Both the position numbers and the translations under genes were made by a program. From Spongiivirga citrea (GTDB taxonomy: Bacteria > Bacteroidota > Bacteroidia > Flavobacteriales > Flavobacteriaceae): a stretch of 64,000 nucleotides of DNA. The notes under the pieces were generated by a model that ran no database searches, was not told the origin of the DNA, and saw nothing but the letters and a program-made list of their open reading frames with translations. How positions within the stretch are numbered: position 1 is the first letter of the stretch; each line of letters begins with the position of its first letter. The DNA is taken from positions 310,001 through 374,000 of the forward strand of contig NZ_JAABOQ010000003.1 in the NCBI RefSeq assembly GCF_010671565.1. Reading direction: 5' to 3'. Of the stretch, positions 1 through 9,300 are shown one piece after another.

Positions 1-546
1 GATAAGCAAGAATACACTGAGAACCTTCAATTGGTCTCAAATAGTCTTAACGAAACGATTGCTCATTTAAATGAAGTCGTCAACATGCACGACGATCATG
101 ATGAGAAAGTTGCTATTAATATAAATGACTGTTTTTCAACAATACAAAACGCAATTCATCAAATTATTATCGCCAATAACGCCAAAATAATTACTAACTT
201 TGAGGTAACACATATAGACCATATCCCAGCCTATCTAGACAGTATTTTACTTAATTTGCTAACCAATGCAATCAAGTATAAACATCCTTCTAGAGAGCCA
301 GAAATTACGGTTAGCACTTTTAAAGAAAATAACAGAACAGTGTTAACTATAAGTGACAATGGTTTAGGAATTGATCTTGTAAAAAATGAACATAAGCTTT
401 TTGGAATGTATAAGACATTTCACGGTAATGAAGACGCCCGAGGTATCGGGTTATTTATGACCAAAAGCCAGGTAGAAGCCCTTAATGGAAGTATTGAAGT
501 TACAAGTGAACCCAATTTAGGCTCTACATTTAAAATTATCTTTTAA
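1..546 (+). CDS. Sensor histidine kinase, C-terminal part (5' end outside window)
   Basis: The frame is open to the first base, so this is the 3' end of a larger kinase gene. The visible 181 residues hold the HATPase_c ATP-binding domain: an N box (LLNLLTNAIKY, about residues 83-93), a G1 box (ISDNGLGID, 117-125), an F-box-like KLFGMYKTF and a G2 box (ARGIGLFMTK, 146-155). The phospho-accepting histidine and any sensor region lie upstream and cannot be seen. It is followed after 5 nt by a single-domain response regulator, which suggests a phosphotransfer pair. The input signal is unknown. Confidence 0.88.
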   Translation, partial: DKQEYTENLQLVSNSLNETIAHLNEVVNMHDDHDEKVAININDCFSTIQNAIHQIIIANNAKIITNFEVTHIDHIPAYLDSILLNLLTNAIKYKHPSREPEITVSTFKENNRTVLTISDNGLGIDLVKNEHKLFGMYKTFHGNEDARGIGLFMTKSQVEALNGSIEVTSEPNLGSTFKIIF

Positions 547-551
547 CCCAT

Positions 552-968
552 ATGTCTCAGACAAAGCCCGGCCTGACTTGTATTATTGATGATGACAACC
601 TTTACTTGAAAATAGTAAGCCGTATTATTGAAAGTAAAGACCTTTGTAAAGAAATTGTCATTTTTAAAAATGGTAAAGAAGCGATCGACCATTTTAGTAG
701 CATCGTTCAACAGCCTGAAGCAAAACGAGTGCCCGATGTTATATTTCTTGATCTAAACATGCCAGTTATGGACGGATGGGAGTTTTTAGAAGAATTTCTA
801 AAAATTAATGCAGATGTCCGCAAGCGAATTACACTTTATGTGGTAAGCTCGTCTATCGACCCGAGGGACATTAACCGTGCAAAATCATTTGATACAGTCG
901 AAGACTATTTGGTAAAACCATTATCCATTGATGCATTAAAAAAGGTTTTTTCTTTTGAAGATGAATAA
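552..968 (+). CDS. CheY-like single-domain response regulator
   Basis: A 138-residue receiver domain with no output domain. The acidic pocket is IDDD at about 12-15, the phospho-acceptor is Asp67 in VIFLDLNMP, the switch serines are in YVVSSS (about 96-101), and the conserved lysine is Lys122 in VKP. It starts 5 nt after the upstream kinase gene and overlaps the folate gene downstream by 8 nt, so the three are probably co-transcribed. Without a DNA-binding domain it must act by protein contact or in a phosphorelay; its partner cannot be told from sequence. Confidence 0.92.
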   Translation: MSQTKPGLTCIIDDDNLYLKIVSRIIESKDLCKEIVIFKNGKEAIDHFSSIVQQPEAKRVPDVIFLDLNMPVMDGWEFLEEFLKINADVRKRITLYVVSSSIDPRDINRAKSFDTVEDYLVKPLSIDALKKVFSFEDE

Positions 969-1536
969 GAAAGCACTTCGTGATCATTATAAAAAACTAC
1001 GATCAATACTTAATGATATCGAAATAGATGAACGCAGTATAGCAATTGCAAATAGACTATTACAACTCTCCATTTGGGATTTTAGCTACTACCATCTTTT
1101 TCTTCCTATTGAAAAACAACGTGAAGTAGATACTGAGTTTGTCCTAAATATTTTATCGGGAAAAGATAAAAATGTGATCATTTCTAAAAGTGATTTCAAA
1201 GACCACAGCATGCAACATTTTTTGCTGACCGACAATACAAAAATCAAACCAAACAGCTATGGAATTCCGGAACCTGTCGATGGAATTGAAGTACCAATTT
1301 CTAAAATTGATGTTGTATTTGTACCACTTCTAGCATTCGACAAAAAAGGAAATAGAGTTGGATACGGAAAGGGATTCTATGATCGGTTTTTAAATCAATG
1401 CAGTGAGAAGACCCTTAAAATAGGTTTGTCTTTTTTTGATGCAGAAGAAGAAACAATTGATGTTTCAGAATTCGATAAGCCACTAGATTATTGCATTACG
1501 CCTAATAAGGCTTATTCATTTACTACTTCTGATTGA
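961..1536 (+). CDS. 5-formyltetrahydrofolate cyclo-ligase
   Basis: Converts 5-formyl-THF and ATP to 5,10-methenyl-THF, returning a dead-end folate to one-carbon metabolism in the cytoplasm. The family signature VGYGKGFYDRFL is at about residues 133-144, and the length (191 aa) is normal. The frame opens with a TTG at 955, but the ATG at 961, giving MNKKALRDHYKK, matches the usual N-terminus and overlaps the stop of the response-regulator gene. Its last 25 nt overlap the end of lspA on the opposite strand. Linkage to the two-component pair is probably only co-transcription. Confidence 0.92.
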   Translation: MNKKALRDHYKKLRSILNDIEIDERSIAIANRLLQLSIWDFSYYHLFLPIEKQREVDTEFVLNILSGKDKNVIISKSDFKDHSMQHFLLTDNTKIKPNSYGIPEPVDGIEVPISKIDVVFVPLLAFDKKGNRVGYGKGFYDRFLNQCSEKTLKIGLSFFDAEEETIDVSEFDKPLDYCITPNKAYSFTTSD

Positions 1537-2186
1537 ACAGGTTTTGCAAAAGCCCTTTTATTAAATACTAGAAGAATTCCTACCGCAGTACTAATAGCCA
1601 TATCTGCAATATTAAAAACAGGATCGAAAAAGGTAAACCGCTTACCGCCCCAAACAGGAAACCAATCGGGCAAGGTGGTATCAATCATTGGGAATTGAAG
1701 CATATCAACTACACACCCTTGCATAAAACCAGCATATCCCTCGAAATTAGCTTGAGAAACTCCGCCATAGTCAACCCATCGATCTAGCTCGGCATTATAA
1801 ATAGTACCTGAGTCAAAAATATAGTTATAGAAAAGAGAATCGATAATATTACCGAAAGCGCCTGCAAAAATCAATGCGATTGAAATAATTAAAATCTTCG
1901 GTGCATTCTTTTTAATTGAACTATGCAGCCAATAAAAGATTCCTGCTATAGCAAATAACCTAAAAGTTGTTAAAATAATCTTTGATTGCGGCTCGGTTAC
2001 AAACGAGATAAAATCACTTAATTTTTTACCCCAAGCCATCCCAGGATTTTCTACAAATACGATACGAAACCAACCCGCAACCTCAACTCCATCACCTAAA
2101 ACGTAATGTGTTTTGATATAAAATTTTGAAAGTTGATCGACCAACAAGATCAAAAAAATGAGTAAACCAGCTTTTTTAAGATTCAT
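1512..2186 (-). CDS. lspA: Lipoprotein signal peptidase (signal peptidase II)
   Basis: Inner-membrane aspartyl protease that removes the signal peptide of prolipoproteins. Family motifs are present in order: VDQLSK (16-21), FVENPGMAWG (44-53), GNIIDS with catalytic Asp116, VVDML (159-163) and FNIADMA with catalytic Asp195. Four hydrophobic segments are visible. At 224 aa it is longer than the usual 160-200, because a polar loop of about 40 residues separates NIID from VVDML; such insertions are common in Bacteroidota LspA. Several lipoproteins in this window (azurin, a DUF1080 protein, a TIM-barrel protein) are likely substrates. Confidence 0.95.
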   Translation of the reverse strand: MNLKKAGLLIFLILLVDQLSKFYIKTHYVLGDGVEVAGWFRIVFVENPGMAWGKKLSDFISFVTEPQSKIILTTFRLFAIAGIFYWLHSSIKKNAPKILIISIALIFAGAFGNIIDSLFYNYIFDSGTIYNAELDRWVDYGGVSQANFEGYAGFMQGCVVDMLQFPMIDTTLPDWFPVWGGKRFTFFDPVFNIADMAISTAVGILLVFNKRAFAKPVQSEVVNE

Positions 2187-2250
2187 GGTATATGTGCAGG
2201 GTTAAGCGCGCCAAAAATAAGAATATTATATCGAACCTATTTTTAAATAT

Positions 2251-2877
2251 TTAATAATTAGGCGTAGTCACTACAATTGGTCCGTTTACCGTTTTTAACG
2301 AAATAATATTAGGTCCTGGAGTAAGATTCTGCTTAATTATCTTACCACTTGTTGACTTGATTACTACCTGCGCAAAATTTGTCTCCAAAGCAATTTTACC
2401 ATTGTAGGTATTTATGGTTGCATCCCCATAAAAATCGCGACCAACAAAATTTCCTCCTCGTAAATCAACAATTAAATTATCGAACTTTCCTTTTACCTGA
2501 GCATTTGCAATATCGCTGGTTATTTGTACTTGTTTTTTTTCAGGAATAGTGACAATCATCTTTGCAGAAATTACTTTGTGCGCGCTCAACTTATCGTTAA
2601 AATTTTTAAATCCAGCATGGTAATCAACACTAATGGTAATCACGTCTCCATGTTGGTTAGCCGAAACAACCAGTTGGTCGCTATGTTCGCCTTCTGTTTG
2701 CACTTCAAGTTCAATTTGATCCACAGCACCGGTTGCCAACTGTAAATCGAAGACCTTATCGATGTCAAAATCAACTTTATTCACCCCAAACGTACTAATG
2801 GTTTTAACTACTGTATTCTGGGAAAACCCTATTTGAACTCCCAAAAGACAACATAATAAAATGACTAGATATCGCAT
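2251..2877 (-). CDS. Secreted adhesin-like (DUF4097/DUF2807-type) protein
   Basis: A 208-residue exported protein of unknown function. The ATG at 2877 is preferred over the longer frame because it begins a clean signal peptide (MRYLVILLCCLLGVQIGFSQ). The mature part is rich in alternating beta-strand residues with repeated ANAQVKG / GKIALET / GKIIKQ-like turns, as in the beta-helical 'putative adhesin' families. It is the last of three such genes behind the ECF sigma and anti-sigma genes (74 nt after the previous one) and probably belongs to that regulon. Exact family membership is less certain than for its two neighbours. Confidence 0.7.
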   Translation of the reverse strand: MRYLVILLCCLLGVQIGFSQNTVVKTISTFGVNKVDFDIDKVFDLQLATGAVDQIELEVQTEGEHSDQLVVSANQHGDVITISVDYHAGFKNFNDKLSAHKVISAKMIVTIPEKKQVQITSDIANAQVKGKFDNLIVDLRGGNFVGRDFYGDATINTYNGKIALETNFAQVVIKSTSGKIIKQNLTPGPNIISLKTVNGPIVVTTPNY

Positions 2878-2950
2878 AGTGTAAAGATACAGAAAATGCT
2901 CCCTGAGGAGCATTTTACAAAATATATATTTCTTAAAATGATAGCGTTGT

Positions 2951-3670
2951 CTATATTTTTCTTAAAAAAATACTTCCGCTAACCGTAGTAAGTTTCAATT
3001 CATTATCTGCGTTGCCAACTGTTCCTTTTACTTTACTTCCGCCCCATCTATTGCCGCTATCACTTTTATTAAAACTAAGTTTATCATCAGCATAAATAGT
3101 TCCAGTTACAGTTTGAGCGTAGACACTCGATTTTTTAACCTTCACATCAATATCACCACTAATGGTTTTTAAGGCAAAATCTCCACTATAGTTTTTAATG
3201 TTGATGTCACCACTAATAATATCGATATTCAAATTTCCTTGATAAGCTTCTGAGCTTACGTTACTAGAAATACTCTTTACTCTAAGTCTAGCTGTTTTCG
3301 GAACGTAAAGTGTAATGATCACATCCATATCCAGAGAACAGCAATTACAATCCCCGTCTTTATCCTTATTTCTTCTCCAAGTATTTTGCTTTTTAAATAA
3401 GTCTCCATAATCAGAATCAATTCTTAATGCTGGACGATCATTATCAACTTTAATTGTGAAATAGTCATCATATTCACCATCATTTATAGATACCTCTGCT
3501 TTTACATATACTTCGTTCTTATCCCATGTTTTGATATTGATGTCTTCGGCGAATTTGAATTCTACCTCAACAGCATCACTTGATGGTTTAATGTTCTTTT
3601 CAATTACTTTTTGTGCGCTAATTGTTGTCATTGCTAGACAGCATATCAGCATTAAAACTGTTCGTTTCAT
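2951..3670 (-). CDS. Secreted DUF4097 family protein
   Basis: A 239-residue exported protein with signal peptide MKRTVLMLICCLAMTTISAQ. The body has the repeated 'SGDI' pattern of DUF4097 beta-helix proteins (IISGDINIKNYSG, TISGDIDVKV, TVSGSIFLRK). A cysteine cluster, DCNCC, lies near residue 112 and could form disulfides or bind metal in the periplasm; that is inference. Genes of this type commonly follow an ECF sigma and anti-sigma pair in Flavobacteriia, as here. The molecular function is not known. Confidence 0.85.
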   Translation of the reverse strand: MKRTVLMLICCLAMTTISAQKVIEKNIKPSSDAVEVEFKFAEDINIKTWDKNEVYVKAEVSINDGEYDDYFTIKVDNDRPALRIDSDYGDLFKKQNTWRRNKDKDGDCNCCSLDMDVIITLYVPKTARLRVKSISSNVSSEAYQGNLNIDIISGDINIKNYSGDFALKTISGDIDVKVKKSSVYAQTVTGTIYADDKLSFNKSDSGNRWGGSKVKGTVGNADNELKLTTVSGSIFLRKI

Positions 3671-3721
3671 GATTAATTTTTTTCGATTGATATTGATTTA
3701 TAAAATGGTTTTTAAAAGAGA

Positions 3722-4477
3722 TTATTTCTTGCGTAAATAAATATCTCCTGTTGATGATCGTAATGTAATTGACACACCTCCGCTGTTTATTTCTGAAGTT
3801 AAATGTCTTTTTCCCGAAATAATTTTCATGTCCTTTTTCTCATTAGGAAACTTTAGATCAAAATCAGTATAGATCTCTCCCATAGTTGATCTTAGGTCAA
3901 GATTTGCAGGTGTGCTCTTAGGTAGTTTAATATCAACATCGCCAGTCGATGAATACAAAGAAATAGGCGAACTTTGACTTACATCACTAAAATCGACTGT
4001 AATATCTCCAGTAGCTGCTTTAGCAATTACCGGCCCAGTAACATTGGTAATTTTAATATCTCCTGTACTCGTCTTTACTTCAATTTCTGAAGTGAAACCA
4101 TCGACACTCAAATCCCCCAACTGATTACTGTCTGCATATATGGCAACCGATTTTGAAACATACACTACCATTTTAGGACCATGCATACTTTTAAGATTTG
4201 TTACTTCTAGTACATCCCCATTTTTTTCTACATAAATACCTAAACCGGTATTATCAGTTCCACTGGCATACACTGCTGTTAAGCCTTTTGCCTTTTCAGG
4301 ACGTTTGTGATCATCTCCTTTAATAATAATCTCATTTTTGTCATGAGACTTAATAGTAATGTCATTATTAGAAACAAGTTTTATTTTGCTAATACCTTGT
4401 AATGACTGTGTATAATCCTGAGCGTTTATGGTAAATGCTGCAATTATAAATAAGACTAATAATGTTCGTTTTTTCAT
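3722..4477 (-). CDS. Secreted DUF4097 family protein
   Basis: A 251-residue exported protein with signal peptide MKKRTLLVLFIIAAFTINAQ. It shows the regular DUF4097 repeat, with 'STGDI' or similar at TSTGDIKITN, AATGDITVDF, SSTGDVDIKL and SSTGDIYLRKK, consistent with coils of a beta-helix. It lies 22 nt after the anti-sigma gene and is the first of the secreted targets in the operon. It shares the ending YLRKK/FLRKI with the next gene, which suggests tandem duplication. No catalytic motif was recognised. Confidence 0.86.
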   Translation of the reverse strand: MKKRTLLVLFIIAAFTINAQDYTQSLQGISKIKLVSNNDITIKSHDKNEIIIKGDDHKRPEKAKGLTAVYASGTDNTGLGIYVEKNGDVLEVTNLKSMHGPKMVVYVSKSVAIYADSNQLGDLSVDGFTSEIEVKTSTGDIKITNVTGPVIAKAATGDITVDFSDVSQSSPISLYSSTGDVDIKLPKSTPANLDLRSTMGEIYTDFDLKFPNEKKDMKIISGKRHLTSEINSGGVSITLRSSTGDIYLRKK

Positions 4478-4499
4478 CTGTTTGTTTTTTAATTTGATT

Positions 4500-5285
4500 T
4501 TAAATGATTGATGGTAACCCTATTTTTACTTGATCTTTTACATAGGTAGGGGTATCCTCTTTTTGTAAAAGACGCTCCATGGATTCTTTTGCTCCTTTTT
4601 CTTGAATGCTGACTAAAATTTCTATTAAGCTTACTTGTAAACCAGGATCTTTTTCTTGTCCCAGCGCAACTATAAGCTCATCGCGTACCATTTTGGTATT
4701 AGTGAATTTTGATAAGGCCTCGATTGCAGCTAGCCTTACATTTGCGTTTTCATCTAAATGCATGCGCTTTATTAATGCATCTAATACGTCGCTATTTGGT
4801 GTTTGTACTTGATTTACATAGTGCACTCCTTGTACCCTTTTACTGGCCGACTGGTTTTCGACTAATGCCAATAACATAGACTGTTTTATGTTATCCGTTT
4901 GTTTTACCAAGGCATCTATCTTTTCTTGGTTTTTATTTTGTTGTTGATATTTGCCAAACATAAAAGCCGAAAAAATAAACGCAATTACTGCGGCCGACTG
5001 CCAAACTCTATTCCAATTAAAATTATTTGGTTTTGAAAGGGACACTATTTTATCCTGATCTGCCTTCTCATTTTCCAGCATTTCGTAAAACCCGTCTCTT
5101 AATTTAGAGGATGGTATTTGTTGGGGTACATTTTTAAGTTCTGCCAACAATTCTTTTGTTTGCACTAGTTCTATATTACACTCATCACACACAGATAAGT
5201 GATTAGCCACTAATGCTCTTCTTTCTTTATCAAGATTACCTTCTAAATAATCTATCAATACATTATGTACATGATCGTTCTTCAT
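4500..5285 (-). CDS. Anti-sigma factor with zinc finger, one TM helix and HEAT-like repeats
   Basis: Probable membrane-bound regulator of the adjacent ECF sigma factor. The N-terminus has the zf-HC2 signature (His29-x3-Cys33-x2-Cys36), followed by a linker, one transmembrane segment at about 94-111 (VWQSAAVIAFIFSAFMFG) and a C-terminal part with HEAT-like alpha repeats (NANVRLAAIEALSKF, DPGLQVSLIEILVSI). The zinc finger would hold the sigma factor in the cytoplasm while the repeats face the periplasm and could sense a protein partner. It starts 5 nt after the sigma gene, so the two are translationally linked. The sensed signal is unknown. Confidence 0.85.
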   Translation of the reverse strand: MKNDHVHNVLIDYLEGNLDKERRALVANHLSVCDECNIELVQTKELLAELKNVPQQIPSSKLRDGFYEMLENEKADQDKIVSLSKPNNFNWNRVWQSAAVIAFIFSAFMFGKYQQQNKNQEKIDALVKQTDNIKQSMLLALVENQSASKRVQGVHYVNQVQTPNSDVLDALIKRMHLDENANVRLAAIEALSKFTNTKMVRDELIVALGQEKDPGLQVSLIEILVSIQEKGAKESMERLLQKEDTPTYVKDQVKIGLPSII

Positions 5286-5290
5286 CTTTA

Positions 5291-5815
5291 TTAATCTTGA
5301 AAATAAAATGTCTTTAATTTTTTAATTGCTCTATGCACTTTAACTTTAACAGCACCAGCAGTGCTACCCATCATTTCTGCAAGTTGATCGTATTTAATTT
5401 CTTGCAATCTATTTAGAACTATAAGTTCTTTATCTTGATCATCTAGCTTATTCAACATTAAACTTAAATGTGATAAGTCATCATGCTTACCGTTATTTAC
5501 TTCACTAAGTTTATAGGCTACATCGTCTAAGCGATCAATCTTTTCTTTCTTTTTTCGATGATGATTATTCAAACTATTTCTAGCTATTGTAAACATCCAA
5601 GAGGCAAATTTCCCTCCATGGTAAGTCGACTTATATTTTATCGCCTTGTAAAACACCTCTTGAGTAATATCCTCACTCAAATCACGATCGCCATTTGTCA
5701 TTTGACACAAAAAATTAAATATGCGTAGATGATATCTTTCAAAAAGAAAGCTCATACTATCTAAATTTCCTTTAGACACTGCGGTCATTAATTCTTCGTC
5801 AGTTAATTGGCTCAA
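5291..5815 (-). CDS. ECF-type RNA polymerase sigma factor
   Basis: A 174-residue sigma-70 family factor of the extracytoplasmic function type. Region 2 is clear (AVSKGNLDSMSFLFERY, then DLSEDITQEVFYKAI), as is region 4 with its helix-turn-helix (YDQLAEMMGSTAGAVKVKVH). The start is a TTG at 5815; an in-frame TAA 21 nt upstream limits any longer form, and the next ATG would remove part of the usual N-terminus. It heads an operon with its anti-sigma factor and three secreted proteins, and probably drives its own promoter. Confidence 0.93.
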   Translation of the reverse strand: MSQLTDEELMTAVSKGNLDSMSFLFERYHLRIFNFLCQMTNGDRDLSEDITQEVFYKAIKYKSTYHGGKFASWMFTIARNSLNNHHRKKKEKIDRLDDVAYKLSEVNNGKHDDLSHLSLMLNKLDDQDKELIVLNRLQEIKYDQLAEMMGSTAGAVKVKVHRAIKKLKTFYFQD

Positions 5816-5831
5816 ATCGCTAGTTTGGTTC

Positions 5832-5872
5832 GGTTACATTACTATATAGTCCTGTTTTTTGAAAAGGTTACA
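5832..5872 (-). promoter_or_regulatory. Candidate autoregulatory ECF promoter
   Basis: Read on the minus strand, TGTAACC occurs twice upstream of the sigma gene, at 5866-5872 and 5832-5838. The upstream copy is followed 16 nt later by CTATATAG (5842-5849). TGTAAC-like -35 elements with an AAC core are usual for ECF sigma factors, so this may be the operon's own promoter. No transcription data were available. Confidence 0.35.
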
Positions 5873-5905
5873 GGAAGAGGTAAAAAAATTCAAATTATTT
5901 AAAAA

Positions 5906-5940
5906 CAAAAATCCCTTCCAGGATACTGAAAGGGATTTTT
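5906..5940 (-). terminator. Intrinsic terminator after the ileS-traR operon
   Basis: An inverted repeat of 11 bp (AAAAATCCCTT / AAGGGATTTTT, 5907-5917 and 5930-5940) with a 12-nt loop lies 23 nt past the TraR-like gene. On the minus strand it is followed by a T-rich tract. Confidence 0.8.
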
Positions 5941-5962
5941 GCTGCTGTCAATAATGGTTAAA

Positions 5963-6346
5963 TTACTTCTGCATGTTTTTTGCTTCAATACTTAGCGTAG
6001 CATGCGGTACCAGCTTTAAACGCTCTGGGTTAATTAGCTTTCCTGTTACACGACATACGCCATATGTTTTATTTTCAATACGAATCATCGCATTTTTAAG
6101 GTCACGTAAAAACTTTTCTTGTCTGATGGCCAATTGAGTGTTCGCTTCTTTGGACATCGTTGCTGAACCTTCTTCAAACGCCTTAAATGTAGGTGAGGTA
6201 TCATCTGTACCATTATTACCATCATTTTTATATGCACTTTGTATCAATCCTAGGTCATGCTCAACCTTTTCAATTTTTTCTTCTAACAATACTCTAAACT
6301 CATCAAGCTCTTTATCTGAGTATCTTACTTTATCTTCTGTTGCCAT
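5963..6346 (-). CDS. TraR/DksA family protein with degenerate zinc finger
   Basis: A 127-residue DksA/TraR-like protein; such proteins bind the RNA polymerase secondary channel and tune transcription. The ATG at 6346, four nt past the ileS stop, is chosen over a TTG at 6364 inside ileS. A helical hairpin region precedes the C-terminal motif YGVCRVTGKLINPERLKLVP. Canonical DksA has four zinc cysteines; here only the first remains (Cys98), with Thr at the second position and no cysteine later, so it should not bind zinc. The position directly after ileS is the conserved one in this group. It may act in the stringent response, which is inference. Confidence 0.88.
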   Translation of the reverse strand: MATEDKVRYSDKELDEFRVLLEEKIEKVEHDLGLIQSAYKNDGNNGTDDTSPTFKAFEEGSATMSKEANTQLAIRQEKFLRDLKNAMIRIENKTYGVCRVTGKLINPERLKLVPHATLSIEAKNMQK

Positions 6347-6350
6347 AATT

Positions 6351-9300
6351 TTAAAATTTTTCAATAAACAATTTGGTGTTTACCTCATCAAAAGCAATTT
6401 CTATTCCATTCGAAACAGCATCTTCAAAATCTAGTACCGCAGTAAGTGTTTCTGCCTTAATGTACGCTAGATTAGTAGTTACTGCTTTCTCGATATTTCC
6501 GTCACGCTCTAACTGAACTTTAATTTTATCTGTAACCTCAAATCCTGAATCCTTTCTTAGGTTCTGAATTCTGTTTACCAATTCTCTTGCGATGCCTTCT
6601 TCTCGAAGATCATCTGAAATCGTTACATCTAAAGCTACCGTTAATGCTCCTGAATTCGCAACTAACCAGCCTTCTATATCTTGCGAAGTAATCTCAACTT
6701 CGTTTAACCCTAATGTAATACTTTTTCCATTAATTTCGACCTCAATCTCGCCATTTTGCTCGATTTTGACGATTTCATCCTGACCAAAAGTTTTTATTTC
6801 ATTGGCTACCAGTTTCATATCTTTTCCGAAACGAGGCCCTAACACTTTAAAATTGGGTTTTATCTGCTTTACTAAAATACCTGAAGCATCATCTAGTAAT
6901 TCAATTTCCTTGACATTGACTTCAGATTTAATAAGATCGGCCACGGCCAAAATCTCTTCTTTTTCAGCTGCATCTAACACCGGAATCATAATGCGTTGTA
7001 ATGGTTGACGCACTTTGATCATTTCCTTTTTTCGTAACGATAAAACCAACGAACATATTGCTTGCGCTTTTTGCATTTTATGTTCTAATTCGGTATCGAT
7101 CATGGCTGAATCAAAAACAGGGAAATCTGCTAAGTGTACACTTTCAAATGTCTCTCTTGATGTTGCGGCATTTAAATCTTTGTATAATCTATCAGCAAAA
7201 AATGGCGCTATAGGCGCAATTAGTTTAGCTACCGTATTTAAACAGGTATGTAAGGTTTGGTAGGCCGAAATTTTGTCTTGTTGATAATCGCCTTTCCAGA
7301 AACGTCTTCTACTTAATCGCACAAACCAGTTACTCAAATTCTCTTGAACAAATTCTGATACCGCTCTAGCCGCTTTAGTAGGCTCATAATCTGAGTATGC
7401 TTCATCAACAACCTTGGTCAAACTATTTAACTCCGAAAGTATCCATCGATCAATCTCTGGTCGTTTACTTAATTCAATATCACCTTCTTTGTATGAAAAC
7501 TCATCTATATTGGCATATAAACTAAAAAACGAATAAGTGTTATATAAGGTTCCAAAGAACTTACGTCTTACCTCAGCGACTCCTTCTAGGTCAAATTTTA
7601 AATTATCCCAAGGATTGGCATTTGAAATCATGTACCAACGTGTAGCATCTGGCCCATATTTTTCAAGTGTAGAAAATGGGTCGACAGCATTGCCTAAACG
7701 CTTAGACATTTTTTGACCATTCTTGTCAAGAACAAGTCCGTTAGATACTACATTTTTATACGAAACACGATCAAAAACTAATGAACTTATCGCATGTAGC
7801 GTATAGAACCATCCTCGAGTTTGGTCTACTCCCTCAGCAATAAAATCGGCTGGATAAGACTTCCCGCCGTCTATCATATCTTTATTTTCGAACGGATAAT
7901 GCCATTGTGCATAAGGCATAGAACCAGAATCAAACCAAACATCAATTAAATCGCTTTCCCGTTTCATTGGTTTCCCAGAAGCGGACACTAATGTGATTTC
8001 ATCGACGATGTTTTTATGCAAGTCAATAGTATTGTAATTGTCCTCGGACATATCACCAACTTTAAAATCAGCAAAAATATCTTCTGACATTATTCCTGCA
8101 GCAACTGACTTTTCCATTTCAGATTTTAGTTCTTCAACAGACCCGATCAATATTTCTTCTTTTCCATCTTCTGTTCTCCAAATAGGAAGTGGAATTCCCC
8201 AGTAACGTGATCGCGATAAATTCCAATCGTTGGCATTCTTCAACCAGTTACCAAATCGACCTTCGCCAGTCGCTTTTGGTTTCCAGTTTATAGTTTCATT
8301 TAATTGATGCATCCGATCTTTAATCTCAGTCACTTTTATAAACCAAGAGTCAAGAGGATAATATAAAATAGGCTTGTCTGTACGCCAGCAGTTAGGATAA
8401 CTGTGGACATATTTCTCAACCTTAAAAGCTTTATTTTCTGTCTTAAGTTTGATGGCTAACTCAACATCAACAGATTTTTCAGGAGCCTCACCATCAGGAT
8501 AGTATTCATTTTTAACATACTTGCCTCCTAATTCACCTACATGTTTAGTGAATTTACCCTGTAAATCTACTAAAGGAACTAAATTATCATTATCATCTTT
8601 AACCAACAGCGGTGGCACTTCAGGACTAGCTTGTTTAGCCACTAAAGCATCATCTGCACCAAAAGTTGGAGCAGTATGAACGATTCCTGTACCATCTTCA
8701 GTAGTTACAAAATCACCAGAAATTACCCTAAACGCATTCTCTGGATTGTCATTTGGCTGGGCATAATCTAAAAGCTGTTCATATTTTATTTCAACAAGGT
8801 CTTTCCCTTTAAATTCTTTTACCACGTAAAATGGGATTTTCTTATCACCATCTTGATAGGCGAATAAATCTGATTTCTCTTCAACTTGGGTGAACTTCCC
8901 AGAAAATTGCTTTCCAACCAAAGCCTTTGCAAGCACAACATTCATAGGTTTGAATGTGTATTGATTGTAAGTCTCTACTAAAACATAATCAATTTTAGGC
9001 CCAACCGTAAGTGCCGTATTACTTGGTAGTGTCCAAGGCGTTGTCGTCCAAGCTAGAAAGTACACATCGCCTTCATTTTGAAGAAAATCAGGTAAGGTTT
9101 CTTCTTTAGCTTTGAATTGAGCAACGACGGTTGTATCAGTAACATCTTGATAAGTTCCAGGCTGATTTAATTCATGTGAACTAAGTCCTGTCCCCGCTTT
9201 CGGCGAATATGGTTGAATGGTATATCCTTTATAAAGCAATCCCTTATCATAAATCTGCTTTAACAACCACCAAACACTCTCCATATACTTTGGCTTGTAG

